This document shows positions 1 to 7,720 of a DNA stretch of 64,000 nt, one piece after another; position 1 is the stretch's first letter, and every line of letters starts with the position of its first letter. Position numbers and translations under genes: made by a program. Below the pieces are notes generated by a model, which had not been told where the DNA came from, did no database searches, and worked only from the letters and a program-made list of their open reading frames with translations. Source of the DNA: an uncultured Verrucomicrobiota bacterium (lineage in GTDB: Bacteria > Verrucomicrobiota > Kiritimatiellia > CAIVKH01); the NCBI GenBank assembly GCA_937996795.1, contig CALKUH010000068.1:70878-134877 (forward strand), given 5' to 3'.

Positions 1-872
1 TCCAGCCGCTGGCGCGCGCACCAGGCGGTGAAGTGGATCATCCGCATCGCGCGCAGGGGCTCGACGAGGCGGAGCGAGGCGTGGTCGAACTCGCGGAACG
101 TTTCGTAGCCGTCCAGCAGGCGATCCAGCTCCGCGCGACTGTCTTTCACATGGCCGGGCAGGATCATCCACACATCCTGCACGGGCGGCCCGAGCGCCAT
201 GTCGTCGAAATCAATGATGAAGAACGCTTCGCCGGGACGCCCCAGGATGTTTGCGCGGTGGCAGTCCCCGTGGATGCGCACGCGATCCATCCCGTCGAAC
301 AGCGGGTCGATGCGCTCCACGATCTCCTGCGCCGCCAGCTCATAGGCGCGTCGCACGCCCGGGGTGGGGAAGTCGCTCTGCAGGATCAGTGCGAGGTGTT
401 CGCGCGTCGAGGTGCGCGGGCCGAGGGTGATCCGGTCCCGCGGGGTGCGATGGGAGCCGATGACGTGCATGCGCGCAAGCAGCCGTCCGAGCTCCATCCA
501 CTGTGCGGGGTCCGGCTCCTCCAGCGGACGCCCGCCCTTTTTGGGATACACCGCATAAAACATCCCGTGGTGCTCGTGCAGCGTGCGCCCGTCCGCACCG
601 GGCAGCGGGGCGATCACGGGGATCTCGGCCTCCGCCAGTTCGAGGACAAAATCCTGCTCGTCCTGCAGCGCCGCGCGGCTCCAGCGGCCGGGGCGGTAGA
701 ATTTCACCACGACCCACGCGCCATCCTCCATCTGCACGTCGTACACGCGGTTGATGTAGCTGCCGAGCGGCCGGCACAGGTTCGACGAGCGGCGCCCCAG
801 CGCGGACTCGACCAGCGTCAGCACGAGGTCCGGCGAAAGATGCGAAAAATCCGCGAGCGCTTCACCCGGCAT
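1..872 (-). CDS. srkA: SrkA/YihE-type stress-response kinase (C-terminus cut by window)
   Basis: The reverse-strand translation from an ATG at 870-872 runs off the left edge, so the C-terminus is missing. It begins MPGEALADFSHLSP and follows Escherichia coli SrkA/YihE closely: an ENRVY-like stretch (INRVYDVQ), VVKFYRPGRW with the ATP-binding lysine, the catalytic loop HGDCHRANIL, the metal-binding segment FIIDFDDMALGP, and EPLRAMRMIHFTAWCARQ near the break. SrkA is an APH-fold Ser/Thr kinase that acts in the cytoplasm and is linked to protection from stress-induced death. The visible part covers nearly the whole kinase fold. No clear Shine-Dalgarno site precedes the ATG. Family assignment is strong; substrate is unknown. 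Confidence 0.88.
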   Translation of the reverse strand, partial: MPGEALADFSHLSPDLVLTLVESALGRRSSNLCRPLGSYINRVYDVQMEDGAWVVVKFYRPGRWSRAALQDEQDFVLELAEAEIPVIAPLPGADGRTLHEHHGMFYAVYPKKGGRPLEEPDPAQWMELGRLLARMHVIGSHRTPRDRITLGPRTSTREHLALILQSDFPTPGVRRAYELAAQEIVERIDPLFDGMDRVRIHGDCHRANILGRPGEAFFIIDFDDMALGPPVQDVWMILPGHVKDSRAELDRLLDGYETFREFDHASLRLVEPLRAMRMIHFTAWCARQRL

Positions 873-903
873 GGTTCACCGCCGGGGCGTAGAGGAGGCA
901 ACC

Positions 904-1017
904 ACGAAGGGGCACGAATGCATGATCATTGATTAACCACCCGCTTCGCTGGAGAACACAGAGAACCGTTTTCAGCGGACCCATCGAATCGACGTATCCC
1001 CCTCCGTGTCTCCGTGG
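904..1017. repeat. Short-period intergenic repeat tracts
   Basis: The gap of about 200 bases between the kinase start and trpD holds two short degenerate tandem tracts. CACGAAGGGG is followed by CACGAATG at about 904-920. CTCCGTGT is followed by CTCCGTGG at 1002-1017. No open frame or convincing promoter is seen. Similar tracts lie at 2138-2158 and 51515-51541. Confidence 0.5.
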
Positions 1018-1074
1018 TGATTTCTTCCTACTTCTCATCTGATCCGCGACGGGCTCACTCGTGATGGATTGCTG

Positions 1075-2085
1075 TCACGCCCTGGTCGCGGCGATGAGCG
1101 CGTCGAGTTTCTGTTTTGCGTGCCCGCTATCGATGGCATGGTGCGCTTTCTCGAGTCCTTCGGCGAGGTCGCCCGCCTTGCCGCCGGCGACGATCGCGGC
1201 TGCGGCATTCAGGCAGGCGATATCGCGGTGCGCGCCGGGCGCGCCGTCGAGCAGCGCGCGGATGAGCTCGGCGTTATGCGCCGGGTCGCCGCCCTTGAGG
1301 TCGGCGGGCGAGGCGAGGGGGATGCCGTAGGCGCGCGGATCGAGTTCGAGCAACTCGATTTCCTCCCCTTTGACGACGGCGACGGAGGAGGTCGTCGTCG
1401 TCGTGATTTCGTCGAGCCCGTCGTGGCCGTGCACGACGAAGAGGTGTTGTACGCTCAGCGCCGTCGCGGCGCGCGCGATGGTGAGGACGAGGTCGCGGTG
1501 GTACACGCCCATCACACCGTGCCGCGCTCCGGCGGGGTTCGAGAGCGGACCGAGGATGTTGAAGATCGTGCGGATGCCGATTTCTCGGCGCGGCCCGATG
1601 GCGTGTTTCATCGCGGGGTGCAGGCTCGGCGCGAACAGGAAGGCGATGCCGACGTGTTTAAGGCACGCCTCCATGACCGGCGCCGCGACGCCGATGTTTA
1701 CGCCCAGCACCTCCAGCACATCCGCGCTCCCGCTCTTGCTGGAGACGCTGCGGTTGCCGTGTTTCGCGACCACGACGCCCGCGCCCGCGGCGACGAACGC
1801 CGCGGCGGTTGAGATGTTGAACGTATGCGCGCCGTCGCCGCCCGTCCCGCAGGTGTCCACGACCACGCCCTCCGGCGCGTGCACCGCGGTGAAATGCTCC
1901 CGCATCGCGCGGGCCGACCCCGAGATGACCTCCGGCGTTTCGCCGCGGATGCGCAGCGCCGTGATAAACGCCGCGATTTGGGCCGGCGTCGCCTCGCCCC
2001 CCATGATCTCCCGGAGCGCCGCGTGCGCCTCCTCATGGGTGAGCGGCTGGTTGTCGACGAGTTTGGAAATGGCTTCTCGAATCAT
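1075..2085 (-). CDS. trpD: Anthranilate phosphoribosyltransferase
   Basis: This 336-residue protein transfers the phosphoribosyl group of PRPP to anthranilate, the second committed step of tryptophan synthesis in the cytoplasm. The glycine-rich PRPP loop CGTGGDG lies at residues 79-85, and KHGNRSVSSKSGSAD (108-122) is the second signature. The C-terminal part keeps the DEI motif but follows it with a run of five threonines from a (GTC/GAC) repeat at 1391-1402. The ATG at 2085 gives MIREAISKLV, the usual family N-terminus. The reading frame stays open far upstream, but that part has no family similarity and overlaps other genes. No other trp gene lies in the window. Confidence 0.95.
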   Translation of the reverse strand: MIREAISKLVDNQPLTHEEAHAALREIMGGEATPAQIAAFITALRIRGETPEVISGSARAMREHFTAVHAPEGVVVDTCGTGGDGAHTFNISTAAAFVAAGAGVVVAKHGNRSVSSKSGSADVLEVLGVNIGVAAPVMEACLKHVGIAFLFAPSLHPAMKHAIGPRREIGIRTIFNILGPLSNPAGARHGVMGVYHRDLVLTIARAATALSVQHLFVVHGHDGLDEITTTTTSSVAVVKGEEIELLELDPRAYGIPLASPADLKGGDPAHNAELIRALLDGAPGAHRDIACLNAAAAIVAGGKAGDLAEGLEKAHHAIDSGHAKQKLDALIAATRA

Positions 2086-2137
2086 GGAAAGCGTCCGTGT
2101 GGTGTCGTGTTTCGACGGCAGCATAAATGAATTCCGG

Positions 2138-2158
2138 AAACCTGACACCTGAAACCTG
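2138..2158. repeat. Three 7-base tandem units
   Basis: AAACCTG, ACACCTG, AAACCTG follow each other directly in the gap between the divergent trpD and oxidoreductase genes. The tract may be a low-complexity intergenic element; no function is evident. Confidence 0.55.
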
Positions 2159-2232
2159 TTGCCCGAACCCCTCTTCTCAGTTGCCATTCCCGCAGGATCA
2201 GGGATGGTATCGGGCGTGCAGGGAGGTTGGGC

Positions 2233-3282
2233 ATGATTCGGATTGCGATTGTGGGGACCGGGGGCATGGCGAATGCGCATGCGGGGGCGTTTAACAAAAT
2301 GCCGGGGTGCCGCGTGGTGGCGGGCGTGGACGTCGACCCGGCGCGGTTGCAGGCCTTTTGCGACCGGCACGGCATCGCGGGGCGCTACGCGTCCGTGCGG
2401 GAGCTGCTGAAGTCGTGCGACTTCGACGCCGCGTCGGTGGTGACGCCGGATGCGTTCCATGTGCCCTGCGCGCTGCCGCTGGTGCGGGCGGGCAAGCATG
2501 TGCTGTGTGAAAAACCCATCGCGCCTACGGCCCCCGAGGGACGCAAGCTGGTGGAAGCCGCGGCCAAAAGCGGCGTGATCAACATGATCAACTTTTCCTA
2601 CCGCAACCACGCGGTCCTGCACGCGGCGCACGAGTTGGTGGCGGCCGGACGACTCGGCCGCATCATGCATTTCGAGGCGCACTACCTGCAGAGCTGGCTC
2701 TCCTCGAAGGTGTGGGGCGACTGGCGCACGGCCGCGGGCTGGTTGTGGCGCTGCTCCAGCGCGCACGGGTCGAAGGGCGCGCTCGGCGACATCGGCGTGC
2801 ACATCGTGGACCTCGCGACCTACGCGGCGGCGGATCGTGTCGTATCGCTCGATGCCCGGCTCAAGACCTTCGACAAGGCGCCGCGCAATCGCATCGGCGA
2901 ATATGTGTTGGACGCGAACGACTCCGCCTACCTGCGCGTGGAACTCGCCGGCGGCGCGGTGGGCACCATCTGCGCGACGCGCTGGGCGACGGGCCATGCG
3001 AATTCGCTGGCGTTGACGCTGCACGGCGAGAAAGGCGCGCTGCGCTTTGATCTCGACAAGTCCGGCGTCGAATTCGAGGTCTGCCTCGGCGCGGATGTGG
3101 ACAAGGCGCGCTGGAAGAGGCGGGTGTGCCGGCCGACACCGAGCATCTACCAGCGGTTCATCCGCAGCATCCGGACCGGGCGCAACGATGCGTCGGATTT
3201 CCGGCGCGGGTGGGAGGTCCAGAAGGTCTTGGATGCCTGCTTCGTGGCGGACAAAAAGGGTGGCCGCGTGACGATTCGCTAA
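2233..3282 (+). CDS. Gfo/Idh/MocA-family NAD(P)-dependent oxidoreductase
   Basis: A 349-residue protein with an N-terminal Rossmann fold (IAIVGTGGMANAHAGAF, residues 4-20) and the family EKP motif at 93-95 in VLCEKPIAP. A C-terminal alpha/beta dehydrogenase domain includes the GALGDIGVHIVDL segment typical of the substrate site. These enzymes oxidise or reduce sugars, inositols or their derivatives in the cytoplasm. The ATG at 2233 is chosen because GGAGG (2222-2226) sits 6 bases upstream; a TTG at 2227 would overlap that site. The stop is followed after 15 bases by a TIM-barrel isomerase gene, so the two probably form a sugar-catabolic operon. The exact substrate cannot be told from sequence. 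Confidence 0.9.
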   Translation: MIRIAIVGTGGMANAHAGAFNKMPGCRVVAGVDVDPARLQAFCDRHGIAGRYASVRELLKSCDFDAASVVTPDAFHVPCALPLVRAGKHVLCEKPIAPTAPEGRKLVEAAAKSGVINMINFSYRNHAVLHAAHELVAAGRLGRIMHFEAHYLQSWLSSKVWGDWRTAAGWLWRCSSAHGSKGALGDIGVHIVDLATYAAADRVVSLDARLKTFDKAPRNRIGEYVLDANDSAYLRVELAGGAVGTICATRWATGHANSLALTLHGEKGALRFDLDKSGVEFEVCLGADVDKARWKRRVCRPTPSIYQRFIRSIRTGRNDASDFRRGWEVQKVLDACFVADKKGGRVTIR

Positions 3283-3297
3283 AAAGGAGTGATGACC

Positions 3298-4242
3298 ATG
3301 GCCGTAACGGACGAAAAAATTCGCATCGGGACACTGGTGGGCGCGGGGGCGAAGGCGCCCGCGTACATCAAGCAGATCGCGCACCAAGGGTTCGAGTCCT
3401 ACGCACTGACTTTCTGGCAGACGCTCGGCGACACGAACCTGGATAAACTGGCGGATGAGTTGCGGCCCATCCTCGCGGAACGCGGCGCGGTGATCTCGAG
3501 CCTCGGCATCTTCGGCAATCCGCTCGAGTCGGGGGAGAAAGACGAGGCGACGCGCAAGGGGTTCGAGACGCTGATCGACAAGGCACACCTGTTCGAGACG
3601 GACCTCGTGGTGGGATTTGCCGGCCGCCTGCGCGGGAAGCCGATCCACGAATCCATCGGTCGCTTCGCCGAGGTCTTTACGCCCCTGGCCGAGCGCGCCG
3701 GGTCGAAAGGCGTGCGCATCGCCTTCGAGAATTGCGACATGGGCGGCACGTGGCAGACGGGTGATTGGAACATCGCGCACAATCCGGTGGCCTGGGAGCT
3801 GATGTTCAACGCCGTCCCGCACGCCAACATGGGACTGGAGTGGGAACCCTGCCACCAGATGGTGAGCCTGATCGACCCGCTGCCGCAGTTGAAGGCGTGG
3901 GTCAAGAAGGTGTTCCACGTGCACGGCAAGGACGCGACGATCCATTGGGATGTAATCCGCAAGTACGGCATCCACTCCTCCGTGCACGCGGACCCGAACA
4001 CGAAACTGCCGGTGCAACTTGCGCCGCCGTTTGTGGAGCACCGGACCCCGGGGTTCGGCGACAGCAACTGGGCGGACATCATCACCGAGTTGCGGCGTGG
4101 CGGCTTCGTGGGCAGCATCGACATCGAGGGCTGGCACGATCCCGTGTATCGCGGCGACCTGGAGATGACCGGCCAGGTCCGCGCGTTGCATTATCTCAAG
4201 GCCTGCCGCGGCGGCGATTTCGTGCCGAACCCGGTGGTGTGA
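3298..4242 (+). CDS. Sugar phosphate isomerase/epimerase (xylose isomerase-like TIM barrel)
   Basis: A 314-residue AP-endonuclease-2/xylose-isomerase-type TIM barrel. Likely metal-site residues are visible in AFENCDMGG (Glu), GLEWEPCHQ (Glu and His), KVFHVHGKD (His) and SIDIEGWHDP (Glu). AAGGAG at 3284-3289 precedes the ATG at 3298 by 8 bases; GTG 3289 and ATG 3292 are too close to that site. It is the second gene after the Gfo/Idh oxidoreductase. That pairing is common in inositol and rare-sugar degradation, so an isomerase or epimerase on the same intermediate is the likely role. Substrate is unknown. Confidence 0.88.
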   Translation: MAVTDEKIRIGTLVGAGAKAPAYIKQIAHQGFESYALTFWQTLGDTNLDKLADELRPILAERGAVISSLGIFGNPLESGEKDEATRKGFETLIDKAHLFETDLVVGFAGRLRGKPIHESIGRFAEVFTPLAERAGSKGVRIAFENCDMGGTWQTGDWNIAHNPVAWELMFNAVPHANMGLEWEPCHQMVSLIDPLPQLKAWVKKVFHVHGKDATIHWDVIRKYGIHSSVHADPNTKLPVQLAPPFVEHRTPGFGDSNWADIITELRRGGFVGSIDIEGWHDPVYRGDLEMTGQVRALHYLKACRGGDFVPNPVV

Positions 4243-4315
4243 TCCCTCGCCGTATCCGCGTCATATGCGCAACTTGGATGGAATCAGCGTCGGAAGGGGT
4301 GTCGCGTTGGCAGAC

Positions 4316-4348
4316 ACTTATGCGCATAAGTGCATAAGAGTCTTATGC
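4316..4348. promoter_or_regulatory. Two adjacent perfect palindromes built from GCATAAG
   Basis: ACTTATGC-GCATAAGT (4316-4331) is a perfect 16-base palindrome. It is followed immediately by GCATAAGA-G-TCTTATGC (4332-4348), a perfect 8-base inverted repeat around one base. The heptamer GCATAAG thus occurs four times in alternating orientation. The site lies in the 187-base gap between two convergent genes, so it could be a cruciform or terminator-like element, or a protein-binding site. It lacks the T-tract of a normal rho-independent terminator. Confidence 0.6.
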
Positions 4349-4429
4349 GATGGCGGTGGCCGGGTGCGCGCGGAGGGCGGAGCGTGAAGCGTGGCGCGCG
4401 GCGAGAGCGGAGGGACGGCGAATACGCGG

Positions 4430-5809
4430 TCAGCCGCGGTCGTTGAGATCGTACATCGCGATGGTGCCCGGGTCGTCGGGGTCGATGTGCGTCAGCGTAT
4501 CCGGGTGGGCCACGCGGCCGACGGGGCGGACCTCGCGGCCTTGGATGCCGAGCGCTTCATCGCCTAGTTTCTGCCGGCATTCATCCATCAACGCGGACAG
4601 GCGTGCGACCACTTCCGGGTGCGCGTCGTAGAGGTTGCGCGTCTCCCCGGGGTCGTTTTCAAGATCATAGAGTTCCCGCAGCTCGCGCCGGTCCTTGCGC
4701 TGGTGCAGTTTCCAGCGCGCGTCGCGCACGGCTTCGAGATCGTTCTTAAAGTAGTAGAAGAAGACCTCGTGGGGCGATTTCTCCGCGCCGCCGGAGAGCA
4801 GGACCTTGCGGATGTCGCGCCCGTCGATCGCTCGCTCCCCGCGCGCGGGCGCGTTGGCGATGGCGGCGAGCGTGGGATACAGATCCATCGAGGACGTGAG
4901 TCCCCGGCACGTCGCGCCCGCCGGGATTTTTCCGGGCCAGCGCATGATGCAGGGCACGCGCTGTCCGCCTTCCCACGTGGTGCCCTTCGTCCCGCGCAGG
5001 CCGCCGTTGCTGCCGCCTTCGCCCTGGACGCGCGAGCCGTTGTCGCTGGTAAAGATGACGAGCGTGTCGTTCTCGAGCCCTTGCGCTTTCAGTTCGTCGA
5101 GCAGGACGCCGGTGACCCAGTCGATGCAGGCGACGGCCGCGCCGTATTTGCCGTTCCGCGACTGGCGCATGAACCGGTCCGGCACATAGAGCGGGATGTG
5201 GACGTACATGTGGGCGAGATAGAGGAAGAACGGCTTGGAGGCATTCGCGCGGATGAACGCGATGGATTCCTCGACATAACGTTCCGTGAGTGTGGTCTGG
5301 TCCGGTTGTTTCTCGATCACGCGGTCGCCGCGCAGCAGCGGAAGCGGCGGATAGGTGTCGTCCGGCTTCTGGCGGCCCATGTCGTTGCTGTAGGGCAGTC
5401 CGAAATAGTCGTCGAAGCCGTGCGCGGTCGGGAGGAACGGCTTCTGGTCGCCGCAATGCCATTTGCCCACCAGCTTCGTGGCGTAGCCTGCGCGTTTGAG
5501 CATCCGCGCGATGGTGTCCTCCTCCGGGTTCAGCCCCACGGGCTGGCCGGGGAACAGCACCCAGCGCCCCTCAAACGTGCCGAAGCCGATGCGCGGCGGA
5601 TAGCAGCCGGTCATCATCGCTCCGCGCGACGGGGAGCACACGGGCGAGGCCATGTAGAAATCCGTGAAGCGGACGCCTTCGCGCGCGAGCTGGTCCAGCA
5701 CCGGCGTCTCGTTGGCGTGCGAGCCATAACAGCCGAGGTCGCCATAGCCGAGGTCGTCGCAGTTAATGAGAATGATGTTGGGTGGGATGGCGGAGGAGTT
5801 CGATCGCAT
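4430..5809 (-). CDS. Sulfatase (arylsulfatase A family, formylglycine-type)
   Basis: A 459-residue sulfatase hydrolysing sulfate esters. The activation motif C58-S-P-S-R62 (in SPVCSPSRGAMMTG) has the cysteine that becomes formylglycine, so a formylglycine-generating enzyme is needed. NCDDLGYGD carries the N-terminal metal-binding aspartates; GKWHCG, FLYLAHMYVHIP and IFTSDNGS are further conserved blocks. The ATG at 5809, seven bases after the vapC stop, gives MRSNSSAIPPNIILIN with no signal peptide. A start 26 codons upstream (5887) would add a hydrophobic leader (MIAILIMSPASFALRA) but overlaps vapC. Location in the cell is therefore open. It may be cotranscribed with vapBC. Confidence 0.9.
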   Translation of the reverse strand: MRSNSSAIPPNIILINCDDLGYGDLGCYGSHANETPVLDQLAREGVRFTDFYMASPVCSPSRGAMMTGCYPPRIGFGTFEGRWVLFPGQPVGLNPEEDTIARMLKRAGYATKLVGKWHCGDQKPFLPTAHGFDDYFGLPYSNDMGRQKPDDTYPPLPLLRGDRVIEKQPDQTTLTERYVEESIAFIRANASKPFFLYLAHMYVHIPLYVPDRFMRQSRNGKYGAAVACIDWVTGVLLDELKAQGLENDTLVIFTSDNGSRVQGEGGSNGGLRGTKGTTWEGGQRVPCIMRWPGKIPAGATCRGLTSSMDLYPTLAAIANAPARGERAIDGRDIRKVLLSGGAEKSPHEVFFYYFKNDLEAVRDARWKLHQRKDRRELRELYDLENDPGETRNLYDAHPEVVARLSALMDECRQKLGDEALGIQGREVRPVGRVAHPDTLTHIDPDDPGTIAMYDLNDRG

Positions 5810-5816
5810 GACGTGT

Positions 5817-6224
5817 TTAGTGGTCGGGGTACAGCGCGTCGCTCGCAACGCGAACGATGCCGGGGACATGATCAAAATGGCGATCATCGGTAAGCACGAT
5901 TGCGCCGGCTGCGCGGGCGGCTGCGGCGATCAAGATGTCCGTCGAGGGAATCCGGAGGCCCGCCCGGTCGAGATGCCAGGCGAGCGTCGAGGCCTCATTC
6001 CAAAGCGATTCGGTGGTGGGGATGTTGATCAACACCTCGAGAAACGCGGAGACGCGCTCTTGCACGCGGGGCGTGCGGATTCCGCGCAGCACTTCCAGGC
6101 GGATCATCCCGCATGTGGCGAGATCCCGGTCTCCCGCCCATTCGCCCAGCACGCGCGCGGGGTCGAGACCGCGACGAAGCAGGGCGATGTAAACGTTGCT
6201 ATCGACGAGAACGGGGGCCGGCAT
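5817..6224 (-). CDS. vapC: VapC-like PIN-domain ribonuclease toxin
   Basis: A 135-residue PIN-domain protein. The acidic metal-site residues are visible: D8 in VLVDSNVYIAL, E44 in RLEVLRG, D96 in IPSTDILIAA, and the DD at 113-114 in VLTDDRHF. VapC toxins cleave RNA (initiator tRNA or rRNA loops in characterised cases) and are held inactive by the cognate VapB. The ATG at 6224 lies inside the end of the upstream antitoxin gene (26-base overlap), the normal arrangement for translational coupling. Earlier in-frame starts extend only into vapB. Confidence 0.88.
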   Translation of the reverse strand: MPAPVLVDSNVYIALLRRGLDPARVLGEWAGDRDLATCGMIRLEVLRGIRTPRVQERVSAFLEVLINIPTTESLWNEASTLAWHLDRAGLRIPSTDILIAAAARAAGAIVLTDDRHFDHVPGIVRVASDALYPDH

Positions 6225-6468
6225 GGCGCGCTCCGTAGGTGGCGGGACGCTCGGCCACGCGGAGGGCAAGCACGTCGTACCGTGGGTCCACGGCCTGTTT
6301 CAGTTCGTGCGCGGTCAGGTTCAAGCCCGTGCGGGTCATCTCCCGAAAACGCGCCTTGCGATCCAGTTCCTCCAGCGCCCTGTGCACCGCCTCGGTTTTG
6401 CTCGCGTACCCATGCGCCGAAATCACGCGCTTGAGCAGCCGGTCATCAATGTGCAGGGTCATCTTCAT
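6199..6468 (-). CDS. vapB: VapB-like ribbon-helix-helix antitoxin
   Basis: An 89-residue protein starting MKMTLHIDDRLL. That is the short beta strand of a ribbon-helix-helix DNA-binding fold, followed by the helix ASKTEAVHRALEELDRKAR. The C-terminal half should wrap the VapC toxin. Family members repress their own operon together with the toxin. The ATG at 6468 lies just after a perfect inverted repeat (6470-6484) and a consensus -35 box, fitting autoregulation. A second ATG at 6462 is possible. The last 26 bases overlap vapC. Confidence 0.85.
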   Translation of the reverse strand: MKMTLHIDDRLLKRVISAHGYASKTEAVHRALEELDRKARFREMTRTGLNLTAHELKQAVDPRYDVLALRVAERPATYGARHAGPRSRR

Positions 6469-6469
6469 A

Positions 6470-6504
6470 CCATACGCAGTATGGCAATTTGAAGGATATG
6501 TCAA
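6470..6504 (-). promoter_or_regulatory. vapBC promoter and autoregulatory operator
   Basis: On the reverse strand a perfect -35 box TTGACA (6504-6499) is followed 15 bases later by CATACT, a possible -10. The latter lies inside the perfect inverted repeat CCATAC-GCA-GTATGG (6470-6484), whose edge is 1 base from the vapB start. An operator over the -10 fits repression by the VapBC complex. Confidence 0.6.
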
Positions 6505-6525
6505 GGCCCTGCGGCGGCGCGCGCT

Positions 6526-7671
6526 TCACCGCCCGAGCCCGAAGCGGTGGAATTCGTCGAGGGCGTAGCGGTCGGTCATGCCGGACAGGTAGTCGCAGGC
6601 GGCTCGCCATACGCCGTCCTTGGGAATGCGGGCCTGCGCCTTGCGGCCCATGATGTCCGGGTGGGCGACGTAGTGCAGGAAGAGTTTCCGCATCATCGCG
6701 GTGGCTTCCTTGTTGGCCTTGTCCACCATGGGCGACCAGTACATGTTCTCGAACAGGAATTTCCTGAAATCGCGCATGATCTCGCGCATTTCCGGGCCAT
6801 ACATCAGCACGCGTTCGGGGCAGCGCATCACCTCGTCCGGCGATTTCGGCGCGTAGCGCGTGAGCTGCGCCTCGCTGTGTCGCAGCACGTCCTCGACCTG
6901 CATGTCGAGCAGGGCGCGGACGCCCGCAGCGAGTCGCTGGTCCTCCGGCAGGTCGCCGTACTGCTGGCGCACCCGCGCGGCGGCGCGTTTCCACGCCTCG
7001 GTGCCCGCGAGCTGCGCCTCCGTCAGCAGGCCCGCGTCCAATCCGTCGTCCACGTCATGCGCGCTGTAGGTCATGTCGTCCGCGACGTCGGCGATTTGCG
7101 CCTCAAGATACTGGTGTGGCCCGATTGAGTGGACGTCGACCTGGAAGCCGGGGATCGCGGCCTGGTGTTTGTACAACCCGGCGCGCACCTCCCACGTCAG
7201 GTTCAAGCCGGGGTGGCCGGGATAGCTCACTTCGAGTTCCTCGACCCATCGCACGCTTTGCAGGTTGTGGTCGAAGCCGCCGTGGTCGGCCATCAATTCG
7301 TTGAGCGCCTCCTCGCCGGCGTGTCCGAACGGACTGTGGCCGATGTCGTGCGCGAGGGCGATGGCCTCCGAGAGGTCGTGGTTCGCGCCGAGCGCGCGGG
7401 CGAGCGTGCGGCCGACCGCGGTCATCTCCAGCGTGTGCGTGAGGCGCGTGCGGTAGTGGTCGGCGGTGCCGTTGATGAAAACCTGCGTCTTGTACTCCAG
7501 CCGGCGGAAACAGCGGCTGTGCAGGATGCGGTCGCGATCGCGCTGGAAGGCGGAGCGATGCTCGTGGGCCGGTTCGTCGTATTTGCGCCCGCGGGTCTGC
7601 GCGCTGCGGGCGGCATAGGGCGCGAGGGTCTGTTCCTCCAGCGCTTCCGTTTCTTTTCTAGATCGCAACAT
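6526..7671 (-). CDS. dgt: Deoxyguanosinetriphosphate triphosphohydrolase-like protein
   Basis: A 381-residue HD-domain dNTP triphosphohydrolase, which cuts dNTPs into deoxynucleoside and triphosphate. The metal-binding histidines and aspartate are H79 (RLTHTLEM), H108-D109 and H112 (ALAHDIGHSPFGHAGEEAL), with a later Asp in DMTYSAHDVDDGL. RDRDRILHSRCFRRLEYKTQVF is the typical N-terminal signature of type-2 Dgt. The ATG at 7671 gives MLRSRKETEALEEQ. It has no Shine-Dalgarno site; instead TATGAT ends 6 bases before it, so the mRNA may be leaderless. Length is normal for the type. Confidence 0.92.
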   Translation of the reverse strand: MLRSRKETEALEEQTLAPYAARSAQTRGRKYDEPAHEHRSAFQRDRDRILHSRCFRRLEYKTQVFINGTADHYRTRLTHTLEMTAVGRTLARALGANHDLSEAIALAHDIGHSPFGHAGEEALNELMADHGGFDHNLQSVRWVEELEVSYPGHPGLNLTWEVRAGLYKHQAAIPGFQVDVHSIGPHQYLEAQIADVADDMTYSAHDVDDGLDAGLLTEAQLAGTEAWKRAAARVRQQYGDLPEDQRLAAGVRALLDMQVEDVLRHSEAQLTRYAPKSPDEVMRCPERVLMYGPEMREIMRDFRKFLFENMYWSPMVDKANKEATAMMRKLFLHYVAHPDIMGRKAQARIPKDGVWRAACDYLSGMTDRYALDEFHRFGLGR

Positions 7672-7677
7672 GGGGCT

Positions 7678-7683
7678 ATCATA
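7678..7683 (-). promoter_or_regulatory. -10-like hexamer 6 bases upstream of dgt
   Basis: TATGAT (5 of 6 to TATAAT) on the reverse strand, with TTGCCG 16 bases further upstream (7700-7705) as a weak -35. Transcription would begin at or next to the start codon. Confidence 0.5.
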
Positions 7684-7720
7684 GAGTGTCTTCCGGCGTC
7701 GGCAACGACGGACCGGACCC

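Noticed and set aside
33..932. A 299-codon plus-strand frame at the left edge
   Set aside because: It is antisense to the SrkA-type kinase, which matches its family throughout.
2086..4191. A 700-codon N-terminal extension of trpD
   Set aside because: The frame is open but antisense to two clear enzyme genes, and the family N-terminus begins at 2085.
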